This document shows positions 12,514-26,600 of a stretch of 64,000 nucleotides of DNA, in pieces. How positions within the stretch are numbered: position 1 is the first letter of the stretch; every line of letters starts with the position of its first letter. The notes under the pieces are model-generated. The model made no database searches, was not told the origin of the DNA, and was given only the letters and a program-made list of their open reading frames with translations. The stretch spans positions 558,980 through 622,979 of the forward strand of contig NC_132901.1 in the NCBI RefSeq assembly GCF_030463535.1, written 5' to 3'. This stretch comes from Salminus brasiliensis. Lineage: Eukaryota; Chordata; Actinopteri; Characiformes; Bryconidae. Both the position numbers and the translations under genes were made by a program.

Positions 12514-12533
12514 TGATTGGTCCACGTCAGTGG
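12514..12533 (-). promoter_or_regulatory. Proximal CRE-like/CCAAT module of gene C
   Basis: Perfect copy, 68 bp before the ATG. Confidence 0.65.
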
Positions 12534-13004
12534 AACATTTCTCGGTATCTACATCATCAGCGTATGTTGGTTGCGAACAACCACATGTAAAAACTTCAAA
12601 AGACAATCGCTGACTTCCTATTGGTCATTTTTCTCAGCGTGCCTGACTGGTCCACATGAGGGTTAACATGTAGATTTGAGAAGAAGGTAAAGAAGATAAA
12701 ATGGGCTTTGATTAACCAGTTTTCCTTCAATAATTAGATAAATTAAATTAAATTAAATAAATTAGATGAAACTTCAAAACATGTAGTTTCATCCAATCAA
12801 ATCCAATAACACTGAACTGAGAGACATTTCAAAGAGCGTTCTCACATCTGTTGAGTGCAGAGAACTGATTGGGTGGATTTTACTGTAGCAAGGCATGTCC
12901 TATACAGACCCTCGGCCAGTCTAGTACTTTGACCAGGCCTGAAATATAGTTCTAACCTACGTAAAGCAGCTCTACCATCAGTCACTAAAGGCAGTCAGTG
13001 AGCA

Positions 13005-13030
13005 GGGCCTTATTGTGGGTTTCCTGTTGT
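13005..13030 (-). promoter_or_regulatory. Distal conserved block upstream of gene C
   Basis: Core TATTGTGGGTTTCCTGTTG, about 560 bp before the ATG. Confidence 0.5.
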
Positions 13031-14088
13031 CATGTGACAGCACACTTGTGATTGCAGAGTTTTTAAGGTGGAGGCAGGTGGTGAGTTGCATTGCTAGGTT
13101 ACTAGATAGATGAACAACCTTATTTTTCACTGTCTGATTTAATTTGATGGATCCTTACCTGCCCTACATTTACCAACAATCATTTGTGGACAGCTGTTAA
13201 AGCCTACTTCACCCTCAGTTATAGAAAGTTGAAGAGATCCTGAGCTCTGCATTGTGGCGCCGGCGGATGATTTTAGCTGTGATCAGATGTAGTGCTGTAC
13301 TCAGATTAAACTGTGCTATTTTGTATATTTATATTTTTGGTATAGTATCATTTCTACTGTTGTTCTGATATTTACATGTACCGCTATTGTTGTCTGTTGC
13401 AGTTCTACTTGCCCAAGAGAAGGACAAAAGAGAATTTGGGGGCTCTTCCAGGATATTATCTGATACATTGAGCACCTTAGCATGAGAAATATACCAAACG
13501 AAACCTAAAGATTTTGATTTTTCTATATAAACGGGACTGTACAGAGTAATGAAGGTCCTCAGTTTCAGTATAGACTGGCCAGTAGCTCCAAGAGTCAGTG
13601 CTTCATTCAGTGAAATACAGGAAGACTGTGGCACTGGTAGAGCTGAAACATCACTACTTCAGCTACATCTGAAAGGGTTGCCTTGATTTAAAATATTTCA
13701 TAGTGATATTCTTTAAAATACATATCAGAGAGCTCTAAATGTATGTCTGCAACACATACAGCTCACGGATCTCAATGTGCAGTGCTCTGTTTAAGTTTTC
13801 CTGAAGCTCTTCAGTCTCCTGAGTGTGTATCTGAAATTGCATGATGTTCTACACCATGGACACTATTAGCAGCTCAGAGAAGTGACCAAAAGCCAAGAGC
13901 AGATCATCTGATCTCTAAAGATGAGCTTAAAACAGCTGTGTTGGATTCATGAAATAACTCTGTGGAGTTTTGTGGAATTTAGCCCTGTTAAAGGTGATTA
14001 ATTTATAGATTTATAGTTAAAGTGTAAAATCAAGCTAAAAAAGAGATAGGTCAACATGACTCTTTATCATTGTATATGATCACAGTAT
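13031..14088. other. Intergenic between C and D
   Basis: No exon or element is recognised. The last part, near 14080, begins the stretch that parallels 5.94 kb. Confidence 0.5.
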
Positions 14089-14094
14089 TTTATT
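14089..14094 (-). terminator. Polyadenylation signal of gene D
   Basis: Minus-strand AATAAA in the same context as at 5940. Confidence 0.55.
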
Positions 14095-14177
14095 ACATCA
14101 TTAACAATCCACACAATTCAACTTCATCCAATTACACCTGACCCCATTGACCAAATACTCCAAGCCAACTCCAGTTA

Positions 14178-15464
<1,287 letters not shown>

Positions 15465-15507
15465 TACATCCAGCTTCTACTTTAGGAACCTTCCTCTATA
15501 TGTACTC

Positions 15508-17519
15508 TTACAATCTCTCAGTTTTAATCTCAGAATATGTGCTGAAATCAGAGCTCTCAACTGTCTTCTTCTTCTTCAGACGTTTCTGTCCTCTGCTCGG
15601 AAGATCCAGCGATGCATAACACACCTCACCTTCTCCTCCATCCTGCAGATATTAAAAGTCAGATCTTGAGAGGGTGACCTGAGCTTGATTGATTGTCTTA
15701 AAACACTAAAATTCTACTGGAAAATAAACTGTGCAGATGTTTCCACTAAAGCTGAAGGGTCATTTGATTATAGAAAATAAAAATAACACCTCATCCAGTC
15801 CAGAGACGAGAGAGCATGGACCGAATTAACTTTTGGGGGTGGGTCCAATGACAGTCGATTGTTGGGGGAAGAACGTCGTCTCTAGGTAACATCTAGTGAA
15901 TAATCCATTCGCTCAAGTTGTTTTTCCTGTCCTCACAAAATCAGTACTTGGAACCATTTAAAGTCAATTTTAGAACCTTAAGCTGATTCTCAATGACGTG
16001 GAACCCTCGACCTTCTAGCGTCTCCTCTGCACTGTTTGCACTGTTGCTTGCATCATTGCTAAAGGTAATATTTTCAATGAAAGTTGTAGCTAGGTGGCTA
16101 ATGTTAACAGGTTTAGGACTTAAGGCTATATACAGCTTTGAATGTATATGATATGGTAAATGTTTTGAGTGTGTGTGGGCGAGTAAGGGAGAGAGAGTTA
16201 CAGAGAGGTGGTAACCACAAATGTTTCAATGAGAGGCTTGAGCAAGGCCATTTATGGTACAGGTGTTTACTGTCTGTACCTTTTCATTATTTCTGCTCTT
16301 CCGACATGATCGTCTGTTTCTCAGCTCCTGACCAGCTTCTTCTTCTGCTATGAAAGATTATTAAAGTTAAGTCAGACTTAATATCATCCAATTAAAACAA
16401 AGATCTACAGAAATAAAATGGTTTGTCTATAGTCCGGATTCTGGTTCTGATTCTGATACTTCAAAACTAGAACCATCAATGATCTACAGATTACAGCTGT
16501 GGTCAATCATAGGACATGCTGAACTTCTGTGAATTCAATGCTCAAACTGTCTTTTACTGTCAGAGGACAGCAGTGGACAACAGGGTAACATCAAATCAGA
16601 GCCCTTGGAAAAGTCCAGTTGAAGTGAGGTACCTTTGGTTCTGGTTCTGCAGAGGAAGTACACACAGGTGGAGGAGAGGAGAACACATACAGGACACACA
16701 CTGACCAGCAGCTTCCAGCAGCTGCACTCTGATACAGGAGGGGTGGAGGTGGTCTGCAGGTCTGAAATCAGAGAGGATTTGGAGAAGACTGAAAGCAGAA
16801 GATCTCAACATGTAAAGATAAAGTACAGCTAGAACTCGAGTGACCTCAGAAATCCTTCTGCTCTCATAACTGTCTCAGTTTACCACAGCATAGAAGAATC
16901 ATGGGACAATTGAAGAGTTCTTGTAGTTTTATGGTTTTAAGCTTTAAAATACTTAAAGAAATTCTCAGGTCAGAAGAGTCAGAAGATCAGAGTGAGGGAT
17001 CTTACCCAGGAGAGAGAGTCGAGTGGTTCTGTTCCCAAAATGATAGACATCCTTAGAGAGTATAACTCCATTTTTATCTTTGATAATGTTTATCTTGTGT
17101 AGAGCGCAGTAGTACAAACCCAGATCTGATTCAGAGACGTTCTTCACCAGCAGGTCATGAGATTGGTTGGATAGATTATACACACTGGAGTAACGTGGAT
17201 GGTCATCCCTTGTCAAATCCAGAGCTGAGATAATAAGAGGAGGTTGATGGTCATGTGAGCAGTTTCTAAACCAAACTGTATATAATCCACTCTTCCAAAC
17301 ACAGTCGCTGTAGAGAGTGACATTATCTCCTGGGCTGACTCTCATCTCCACTTCTGCTCCAGAGATCCTGGAGAACCAAACACCTGAAACCCCTGAAACA
17401 CACCAACCTCCCTTTAGACTCACTGCAGAAGATCAGCAGATCTCATCCAGTTGAGAATGATCAGATATAATAGTCTACTTACACACGAGTTTGAGGAGAA
17501 CAGCTCTCGACTTCTCCAT
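15508..17519 (-). CDS. Receptor gene D: V-set Ig, transmembrane, two-ITIM tail (B type)
   Basis: Predicted 247-residue receptor, paralogue of B. Exons: 17483-17519, 17006-17383 V domain, 16633-16761 transmembrane, 16280-16344 juxtamembrane, 15508-15642 tail; 37+378+129+65+135 = 744 nt, in frame. The tail has VCYASL and STYSEI. The V domain differs from B by one missing Glu near the start (GAEVEMRV), and its centre (LIISALDLTRDDHPRYSS) matches gene C rather than B. V exons and tails therefore do not share one history, which points to gene conversion or exon exchange between neighbours. The cysteines are TLYSDC, VWFRNC and YYC. Four N-glycosylation sequons are present. Confidence 0.85.
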
Positions 17520-17586
17520 TTCAGACACTGCTGCTGGGGGACTGATGGTGATGAGGGTCTTTGAAGCGGATATGTGTATTGAGCTC

Positions 17587-17606
17587 TGATTGGTCCACGT
17601 CAGTGG
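17587..17606 (-). promoter_or_regulatory. Proximal CRE-like/CCAAT module of gene D
   Basis: Perfect copy, 68 bp before the ATG. A second, weaker copy lies near 17744. Confidence 0.65.
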
Positions 17607-18169
17607 AAAATGTCTCTGTATCTAAATTATCAGCGCTCGTCAGGTTCAAAAGTAACCACGTGCAAAAACATCACAGGCCAATCACAGGCTTGCATTCGGT
17701 CACCTTTCTTAGAAAGAGCCTTCAGTGTAGATGTTTTTCACGTCTGATTGGTCCACGTCAATGGAATATTTCTCTTGTCTCAGCAGATTTGGGGTAGGGG
17801 TAAATAGACTATAAGAGGCTTTGGTAAACCAGCTTCCTGTTTCCACTCAAATTGACGAGATATGGTCAGTTTAGCCTTTCTACAGAATTAGAGCAGAGCA
17901 GTGGGTCTCAGTTTCCACTACAGATTTGGAGAGCAGTGTGAAGTGTTTATTCAATAAACAGATGCTCCTTAAAAGTGCAGTTTAGGACCAGTGACTCATG
18001 TAGTTTACTGTATTATATTATATCCACCAAATGAGAGGTCACTTTAACACGCACTCAATCAAATCTGACAGCACTGAAATAAGAGATACAGTATAGAGTG
18101 ATGGTACAGCTGATTGGGTGCTAATTTTAAGTGGTGAAAAGCTCTTTTTCTCCTTAATACCAGTCAGAG

Positions 18170-18200
18170 GGCCTCAATGTGGGTTTCCTGTTGTAGTGTG
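18170..18200 (-). promoter_or_regulatory. Distal conserved block upstream of gene D
   Basis: Core AATGTGGGTTTCCTGTTG, about 660 bp before the ATG. Confidence 0.5.
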
Positions 18201-19384
18201 GCTGCAGTGTATGGTATTGTTTTGCTTGATAGACAAACCAACCACAGTGTTTTCTTTATTATTGCCCTAGCTTTGTCCTGTCATGTTAGTGGGTTTTGGA
18301 AAAACCCCTAATAAGGTCATCTAACACTTGCATTCGACCACCTCTAGCTTTTCTTAAATTTGATCAGTTATTAAAATAAATTGTGTTTTGGTCTCTCCCC
18401 ATTCATAGAGATTGGAGCCTGATCTTGTGTGACTGGAAAAAACTTCCTGGTGGCGTTGCACAGATGGCTCCTGAGTGAACAGACTCTTCCACCACTTTTC
18501 TTTTAACTTCCAGACATAAGTAACTCCTTCCTTTCCTTGTTGCATTGAACTGAGGGATAATATATAATAGTGTCCAACATAACCTCTCTCAAAATGGACC
18601 AGTTCTAAGAGTGCATCATGGACATGCAAGTATACTCAACTTTGACACTTTCATCTATTTTACATACTATACTTACATACTGCTTATTCAACAACTGGTT
18701 AGTATTAGTAATTAGTTTGCAAATGAGTGACACACCCAAAGACTTCTCTTATCTCATCAGTTTGGAACTGTTCTACTGTCAGTGGTTCGATTAATTCATC
18801 ATCTATGTCGATGATGTTTTGTTGGATTTCCATCATTGACCAGGTACCTTCACTTTTCCAGCCTGAATGTGTTAGTGTGAGATGAATGATACCTAGAGTT
18901 ACTCATAGTTGTACATACTGGTCATGCTCATCTGGAGATAGACATGTTGCCAGTGTTACTGTTCATCCCTTTATTTACAGCCTCTAAAACACACAACCTA
19001 AGGACACTGATCAAGGGTCCAACCCTGGCAGCCTAGCAGATGCAGCCAACAGCAGATCCCTCAACCCTGTGACCAATAACCCAGTGTTGTAACCACAGAG
19101 CCACCGCAGCCATGTAGATTGAGGAGATATCTACCCATTGTTTGTATAGCATGTCATGCAGCAAGTCTGTTTACATAACTGATCCTTTGGTTTGGACTAT
19201 CTAGAACCTTCCTTAAGGCCTCAGAACCAGTGATCTGGCCGCTCTGTTTAGTTTGCTCTGAATTTACAGTCTCAATCCCTCCACCTAAACCCAGAAAACC
19301 CAAAGTGAGACTCAACAGTGTAAACCATGTGTTTGGAAAGGAATTCAGGACAGAAATGAAAGACTGATCTGATCTTTCCAATCT
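18201..19384. other. Intergenic between D and E
   Basis: Parallels 9741-10958. No gene is recognised. Confidence 0.55.
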
Positions 19385-19390
19385 TTTATT
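19385..19390 (-). terminator. Polyadenylation signal of gene E
   Basis: Minus-strand AATAAA, about 100 bp after the stop codon. Confidence 0.6.
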
Positions 19391-19486
19391 TCTTCATCTT
19401 CTGTAAAAACACTCGGAGATTCTGTGACGTAAAAGCTCAAACATGGAGCTTCTAATAAGTGGCGTCTCGGCCTGAAGTTGGCGAGT

Positions 19487-20889
19487 TCAGTCTGATTTGA
19501 GGGCAGAGTTCAGAGCTGTGTATGAGACTTCAGTGTGATGGCAGAACTTCCCCCACATTCTTCTCTCACATTGATGCTCCTCAGTACTGCCCACCTGATT
19601 GAGAGAGAAAGAGAGAACTAATCAATACCTAATCAGTAACTACAGATATCAGTAACTACAGCAGCAGTGTACAGGTGTGTGTGATGATGATGATCTACCT
19701 GATACACTTTGTCAGTGAGCAGCTCTCTTCTCTCTTCAGAACCTGAGGAGACCAACCAAAGACCACCATCAACACCTGTCTACCAGCCTCTGTCTCTTTA
19801 TCTGCAGAAGCACCTCCACCATGAGAATGAGCCCCAAACAACGCAGTGTGTATAGCAGTAACTATTCAGCGCCCCCTCTGGTGAGGAGGGAGAATGCAGC
19901 ACCATGAACAGGACAGTGAGACACGTCTGATGAAGATCACTGAGACATGAAGATCTTTCTACTGATCAGAGTTCAGAACAAGGAAATAATGAATAAAGTA
20001 CCTTTGGTTCTGGTTCTGCAGATGCAGTACACACAGGTGGAGGAGAGCAGTGAGAAGAGGAGAGCACACACAGGACACACACTGACAAGCAGCTTCCAGC
20101 ACTCTGATATGGGAGGGGTGGAGGTGGTCTGCAGGTCTGAAATCAGAGAGGATTTGGAGAAGATTGAAGGCAGGAGATCTCAACATGTAAAGATAAAGTA
20201 CAGCTAGAACTCGAGTGACCTCAGAAATCCTTCTGCTCTCATAACTGTCTCAGTTTACCACAGCATAGAAGAATCATGGGACAATTAAAGAGTTCTTGAA
20301 GTTGTATGGTTTTAAGATAATCAAAGAAACTCTCAGGTCAGAAGAGTCAGAAGATCAGAGTGAGGGATCTTACCCAGGAGAGAGAGTCGAGTGGTTCTGT
20401 TCCCATAATGATAAACATCCTTAGAGAGTATAACTCATTTTTATCTTTGGTAATGTTCTTCTCATGTTTAGCGCAGTAGTACAGACCCAGATCTGATTCT
20501 GAGACATTCTTCACCAACAGATCATTGGTTTGGTTGGAAGGATTGGACACACTAGAGTAACGTGGATAAGCAGCACTCATAAAATCTTGCGCTGACATAA
20601 TGAGAGGAGGTTGACGGTCATGTGAGCAATTTCTAATCCAAACTGTATATAATCCACTCTTCCAAACACAGTCGCTGTAGAGAGTGACATCATCTCCTGG
20701 TCTGACTCTCATCTCCACTTCTTCTGCTCCAGAGATCCTGGAGAACCAAACACCTGAAACCCCTGAAACACACCAACCTCCCTTTAGACTCACTGCAGAA
20801 GATCAGCAGATCTCATCCAGTTGAGAATGATCAGATATAATAGTCTACTTACACACGAGTTTGAGGAGAACAGCTCTCGACTTCTCCAT
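19487..20889 (-). pseudogene. Receptor gene E (C type) with a 1-bp deletion in the V exon
   Basis: All five exons are present: 20853-20889, 20374-20753 V domain, 20002-20136 transmembrane (ICRTRTK), 19699-19742 (GSEERRELLTDKVYQ) and 19487-19594 (EVSYTAL). The V exon is 380 nt instead of 381. One base is missing near 20434, in the stretch that encodes DKNGVIL in B. The frame shifts, loses the G-strand YGNRTTRLSLLG and runs to a stop past the donor, so transmembrane and tail would be lost. All splice sites and the other exons are clean, so the lesion is recent or a sequence error. Without it the gene would be an ordinary one-ITIM receptor. A Cys-containing V core of the A to D kind is retained. 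Confidence 0.75.
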
Positions 20890-20956
20890 CTCAGACACTG
20901 CTGCTGGGGGACTGATGGTGAAGAGGGTCTTTGAAGCGGATGTGTGTATTGAGCTC

Positions 20957-20976
20957 TGATTGGTCCACGTCAGTGG
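20957..20976 (-). promoter_or_regulatory. Proximal CRE-like/CCAAT module of gene E
   Basis: Perfect copy, 68 bp before the ATG. A second copy lies near 21114. Confidence 0.65.
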
Positions 20977-21869
20977 AAAATGTCTCTGTATCTACATTAT
21001 CAGTGTTCGTCAGGTTCAAAAATAACCACGTGCAAAAACATCACAGGCCAATCACAGGCTTGCGTTCAGTCACCTTTCTTAGAAAGAGCCTTCAGTGTTG
21101 ATGTTTCTCACGTCTGATTGGTCCACGTCAATGGAATATTTCTCTTGTCTCAGCAGATTTGGGGTAGGGGTAAACAGACTATTAGAGGCTTTGGTAAACC
21201 AGCTTCCTGTTTCCATTCAAATTGACGAGATATGGTCAGTTCAGCCTTTCTACAGAATTAGAGCAGAGCAGAAGGTCTCAGTTTCCACTACAGGTTTGGA
21301 GAGAAAGTGTTTATCCAATAAACAGATGCTCCTTAAAGTGCAGTTTAGGACCAGTGACTCATGTAGTTTACTGTATTATATTATATCCACCAAATGAGAG
21401 GTCACTTTAACACACACTCAATCAAATCTGACAGCACTGAAATGAGAGATACAGTATAGAGTGATGGTACAGCTGATTGGGTGCTGATTTTAACTGGTGA
21501 AAAGCTCTTTATATACAGTTACTAGATAGATCTTCTACATTTAGAGTGGTTTTAGGCCTATATGACATACAGGAGATATTCTATCCCTCAGGGGCTGTTT
21601 TGCTAATGTATCTGACATATTATCATAACATCTTTCTTTTGTTCCACCAGCCCTAGCTTTGCCCCATGTCTAACGATTGTGGGAAACCCCTTTTAAAACC
21701 AACTAACTATCAAGTGGCTCTTGATCTTCATCTCAGAGGCTGGTGGTGCACCTTCAAAGTGCAGTTTAAGACACTGAGAGACACATGAACAAATGTTGCA
21801 GCGAGCTGATTGGTTGGATTTTAGTGGGGAGCGTGTCATGTATTAGTCAGACCTTTGTGTAATACTTTG

Positions 21870-21903
21870 AGCAGGGTCTTGCTGTGGGATTCCTGTTGTA
21901 GTG
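21870..21903 (-). promoter_or_regulatory. Distal conserved block upstream of gene E
   Basis: Variant core GCTGTGGGATTCCTGTTG: the RUNX-like part is kept and the ETS-like part has one change. It is about 1 kb before the ATG. Confidence 0.4.
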
Positions 21904-23034
21904 AGCCTGCAGATTGTTGACTGAGTGTCTACAGTGAAAAGGAGATGACCAACCATATTTTTATTGTTATGGTGACACCTGATCGATACATGCCCTAACT
22001 TTAATCCCTGGTTAAAACTATTGCACAGATACTTCTGACCCCTGCTAGGAGTTTCCATGCCCCTGTGACTGTGTCCTACAGAGCCAACACCAAATAGGTG
22101 GCCATCAGACTGATCCCTTGCTGCTGTTTGGGTTGACCAGCAACATTCCAGCCCTAACCTCCTCCATATCTGTTCTCATCATTTGTTCACTCTACTCCAG
22201 ATTAGGTGGCTAAAGCATAGTTTATCTGGCATCAAAGATTTGGGAGCCTTCTGGAAAGCCCCTATGTCCTTCTTACCTTGAGTTATTTGTGCTACTTATG
22301 ACCTCTGGTGCTACTGTAATTCTGCCAGTCCATCCATCCTCAGATACTCTTGCTCCATTTGGTCATCTGATCCTTTTATTTTTGCTTAGTTTGCTTATGT
22401 ATATCAAGTAAAATAGAGATGCAACTGGACAAACAAAGAGCCATGAGGGGATATAACATCACCAAAAGAGCAAGTATAAGGAGAAAAGAGAAGAGGACCC
22501 AGCACTGAGCCTTGAAGGACACCAGTTGAGAGTTTTCATGGAGAGGATGTAGATCTTTGTTTCCCAGTAGGAGCATCCCTTTAAATAGGCCTCAAATCCA
22601 TGTAGATCCGGTGTTTCCAAGGTTGCTGAAGGTGGACAGGAGGATCTTGTGATTGATGGTGAAGAATCAGGGCCAATGACAGTTTGGTCAAAAGGGAATT
22701 GGGTGCATCATGAATCATGCAAGACAGTCCAGTACCAGGCAAGTCACATGTCTAGTACTGTCAGTGTGAGAAACCATCTCAAGTGGTCGCTGGAGAACCA
22801 AAATGGGATTGTTAAGAAATGCCTTGCTGAAGGAAGGATCTGAACTTTGAAATAACCATAATCTCTGGTATCAGTAATGTGAACCCCAACAATCTACATT
22901 TCAGTGACACTGACACCTGACCAAATTGCTGGCCAAGGTTCCAAGCCATTACCAGGTGAACATTTACAGCTTCCAGCGTAACTTAACATCATGTTACAAG
23001 ACAAGAATTGTCACCACATGGTTCGAAAACACTT
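21904..23034. other. Intergenic between E and F
   Basis: No exon is recognised. The part around 22.43-22.60 kb has the look of an old dispersed repeat, but no ends are visible. Confidence 0.4.
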
Positions 23035-23040
23035 TTTATT
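23035..23040 (-). terminator. Polyadenylation signal of gene F
   Basis: Minus-strand AATAAA, about 590 bp after the stop codon, which is a long distance for this family. Confidence 0.45.
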
Positions 23041-23623
23041 GCTGCATTTCAACTTTATCAAGCATCTTTGAGATGAAGCAGAAATCACTGTTTACAAAAA
23101 GGCTTCTGTCCCCACAAGTACTTACGCCCAAGACATGCATACACTGTGGAGATGGAACTGCAGATCAATCAGTTTTACACTAGAGGCTTTGATGAAGGTT
23201 CAGTTATGCTTCAGTATATAAGCACCACAGGTCAGCAAGTGCTATCTCTCTCTCAGTGGACACTGTCCATGGTGCTGAAACATGTCTGCATTTAAAGTTC
23301 CCACAGACCTACTTACTCTTTAACTTGGATATTATGTGTAGACAGTGCCAAACTCTTCACACATCTTCTTCTGAGCCACTGAGTCACGTTCTAAAGCCCT
23401 GTCTTTTGTAATTATGCTCGGTGAACTTGGAGACCAGCACCAGGGCAGCAATTGTACAGGACTGAAGACATATACACACAGTTTTCAGTACATTCACAGT
23501 GCAGGACATTTTATATTACTGACATCTTAAAGTCCAACAAATCCAACAAAGTGGATCATGACTGCCGTTCTACAGCTCCAGACTCTTCGCTCTTCTAAAT
23601 GTCCAGAATCCTCCTCAGAAGGT

Positions 23624-26600
23624 CTACTCAAATATAACCTCAGAATAGGTGCTGAAATCAGAGCTCTCCCCTCTGTTCTTCTTCTTCTTCTTCAGATGTT
23701 TCTGTGCTCTGTTCGGGAGATCCAACGAAGCATAAGACACCTCATGGTGTCCAACCTGAAAGAGATTTCAAAACACCTGACTCTCAGAAAAATGGTACAG
23801 TGTCATGCAAAAGTATTCACCCCGCTTGGCTTTTTACTTATTTTGTCCCATTACAATCTGTATTTAAATGTTTGAATTGTATGTGATGCATCTGCACAAC
23901 ATATTCTACGTTAGTGAAGTGAAATGAAAAAAAATATATATAAAAAACAAATAAAATAAACTGAAATAAACTGAAATAAAAAACTGAAAATGGGCATGTG
24001 CATATGTTTTCACCCCCTTTGCTATGAAGCCTCTAAAAAGAAGTCCACCTGTGTGCAATCTAAGTGTCACATGATCTGTCAGTGTATATACACCTTTTCT
24101 GAAAGGCACCAGAGGAGGTAACACCATTAAGGAAGAGGCACTAACCAAACATCACCATTAAGACCAAGGGGATCTCCAAACAAGTCCGGGACAAAGTTGT
24201 AGAGAAGTACAACTTTGAAGTTGGGTTATAACAAATATCCAAATCTCTGATGATCCCCCAGAACACCATTAAATCCATTATCATCAAAGAAGACAATAGT
24301 GCCACAACAAACCTGCCGAGAGAGTGCCGCCCACCAAAACTCTCAGACCAGGCAAGGAGGGCATTTATCAGAAAGACAGCACAAAGAACGAAGGTAATCA
24401 TAAAGGAGCTGCAGAGTTCCCTAGCAGAGACTGGAGTATCTGTGCATGTGGCATGTTGGAGACTCTCCAAATGTATGGGGAAGGTGCTCTGGTAACATGA
24501 GAGCAGCATAGAAAAAACTATGCCTGGCGCAAAACCAACACCTCACATGACCCCAAGAACACCATCCCCATAGTGAAACATGGTGGTGGCAGCATCATGC
24601 GGTGGGGACGTTTTTCAGTAGCTGGGACTGGGAAACTGGTCTAAGTCAAGGGGAAGATGGATGGTGCTAAATACAAGGTTATTCCTGAGGAAAACCTGTT
24701 TCATTCTGTCAGTGATTTGGCAAGGCAAGGATGGAGGACAGAAGTTCACCTTCCAACAGGACAATTCCCAAAGCATGCAGCTAAAGCAGCACTCGAGTGG
24801 TTTAAGTGAAAACGTGTGAATGTAATGGAATGGTCAAGTTAAAGCCCAGACCTCAATCCAATCTAGAACCAAACCATCTGTGTAACCATAGCAACCACCT
24901 AAAATACCATAGCAACCACCATAGTAACTTTTTAGACCACATTTGCAATCACCTCAAATGTTTTTATCAACACCTAGCAACCACAGGGGTACACCACAGC
25001 AACCACATAGGAGCACCTTAGCAACACCATATCATGAACAATTAGCAATGCCTTAGCAACCACTGGAAAGTCCATAGTAGCAACTATAGCAACCTTGGAA
25101 CACCTAGAAAACATCTGGCATACCACAATAAATGCTTAGCAATGATCTAGCAACCACCAGGTATGCCACAGAAACCACCTAATAAAACACTTTCACCTTA
25201 GTAACCACATAGCAACAGCCTAGCAACTGTGCATTTCTTCTGTAAATGCACTTTTCTAGTTGTTAGTGTTACTCTGTGTGTGTTTGTGTTCCAGTACCTG
25301 GTCACTGTTCCTGCTTGTTGAAGTCATTGTTTTCTCATTTCCTTTCTCGTCACCCTTCTTCTCCACTGCCAATAAACACATCAGAAATCATCCATATTAA
25401 AGACAATATCAGCAATGCTCCGGCCCATCAACACCAGCAAGAACACATTCTCTCTAATATAGAGATTGAGAACGTGTGGAGCTGAGGAAGTCACTGTAGA
25501 TTACATCACCTGAAAATCTAGCATCAAAGCTCCACTTCTACACACCTGGAGCTCTGCAGCGGTAGATGAAGTACATACAGGTGGAGGAGAGGAGAACACA
25601 CACAGGACACACACTGACCAGCAGCTTCCAGCAGACACTACAATCTGATACAGGAGGGCAGGGGGTGGTCAGGGATGTCTCATCTAAGGTAAGAAGAAAA
25701 GTAAAGGGTGCTGATTGAGCTCAATAGGCCTCTGTAGATGAAGAGCAATGGGAGACCCTCAGGAAAGACTTCTGAAGAGCAACTTAGTGATCGTTGATGA
25801 CACTTTAATGTAGGGCAATATTCAAGGGTACACTGCACCTACATCATCCTTTACAAACATTTCTAAATGTTTTTTTCCAACAAGTATGGGGTTGGCATAA
25901 TATAGTCTGGTGAAATGATGCTCAAATTGACCAAAGTAAGCTTTAAGACGCCTGACTCTTGTTGAAATAAGACTAAATAAATGCTAATGTAGGTTTACAT
26001 CAGTTGTCATGAAGGCTTATTACTCATATCCATTATTCTATTAGCAAATCTGCTTCATTGACTTCACGGAGATCTGAACTTGAATTGAATTATATATTAA
26101 TTATAGATGTGAGATAAGTGGGGTCTTTAGCTCTGGAGAAACATCTAAACAGTCTGAACAGTCACCAATATCTTCCTAAGCTGACTCTACATCAGCTTCA
26201 TTGTTCGCTGCTCTGCTCTTATATAAATATATACACACTTATATCTGCCATAAGTGGGCTTTCAGAAGATGTTTCTTCTAAACAGTTGATAGAATAAGAC
26301 CTATTGTTGTCTTTGAGACATTTCTAACAGTCGTTATTTAAGAAGTTCTTGCTGTTCTATTGACACATGCTTTAAACATCTGGACTGCAGATGTTACTCA
26401 GAGGAACACTGAGGTGAACTTACCAAGGAGAGAGAGTCGAATGGTTGTGTTTCCATAAAGATAAACATTGTCCAAAGAACCAGTTTGAGTATGTGCTTGT
26501 AGAGCGCAGGAATACAAGCCCAGGTCTGCTTCAGTGACGTTCTTCACCAGCAGATCAGTTGTTCGGTTTAAAGAATTCCACACAAAAGAGTACCGTGGAT

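Noticed and set aside
19154-19381. 75-codon frame, repeated near 10.8 and 63.7 kb, with a hydrophobic stretch resembling a signal peptide
   Set aside because: It begins with TTG, lies beyond the polyadenylation signal of E, and its conservation is explained by duplication of the whole region.
24141-24509. 122-codon minus-strand frame
   Set aside because: Antisense shadow of the broken Tc1 transposase on the plus strand.
24878-25230. CRISPR-like regular repeat
   Set aside because: Units are imperfect, variable in length and without spacers, in an intron of a vertebrate gene: a minisatellite.
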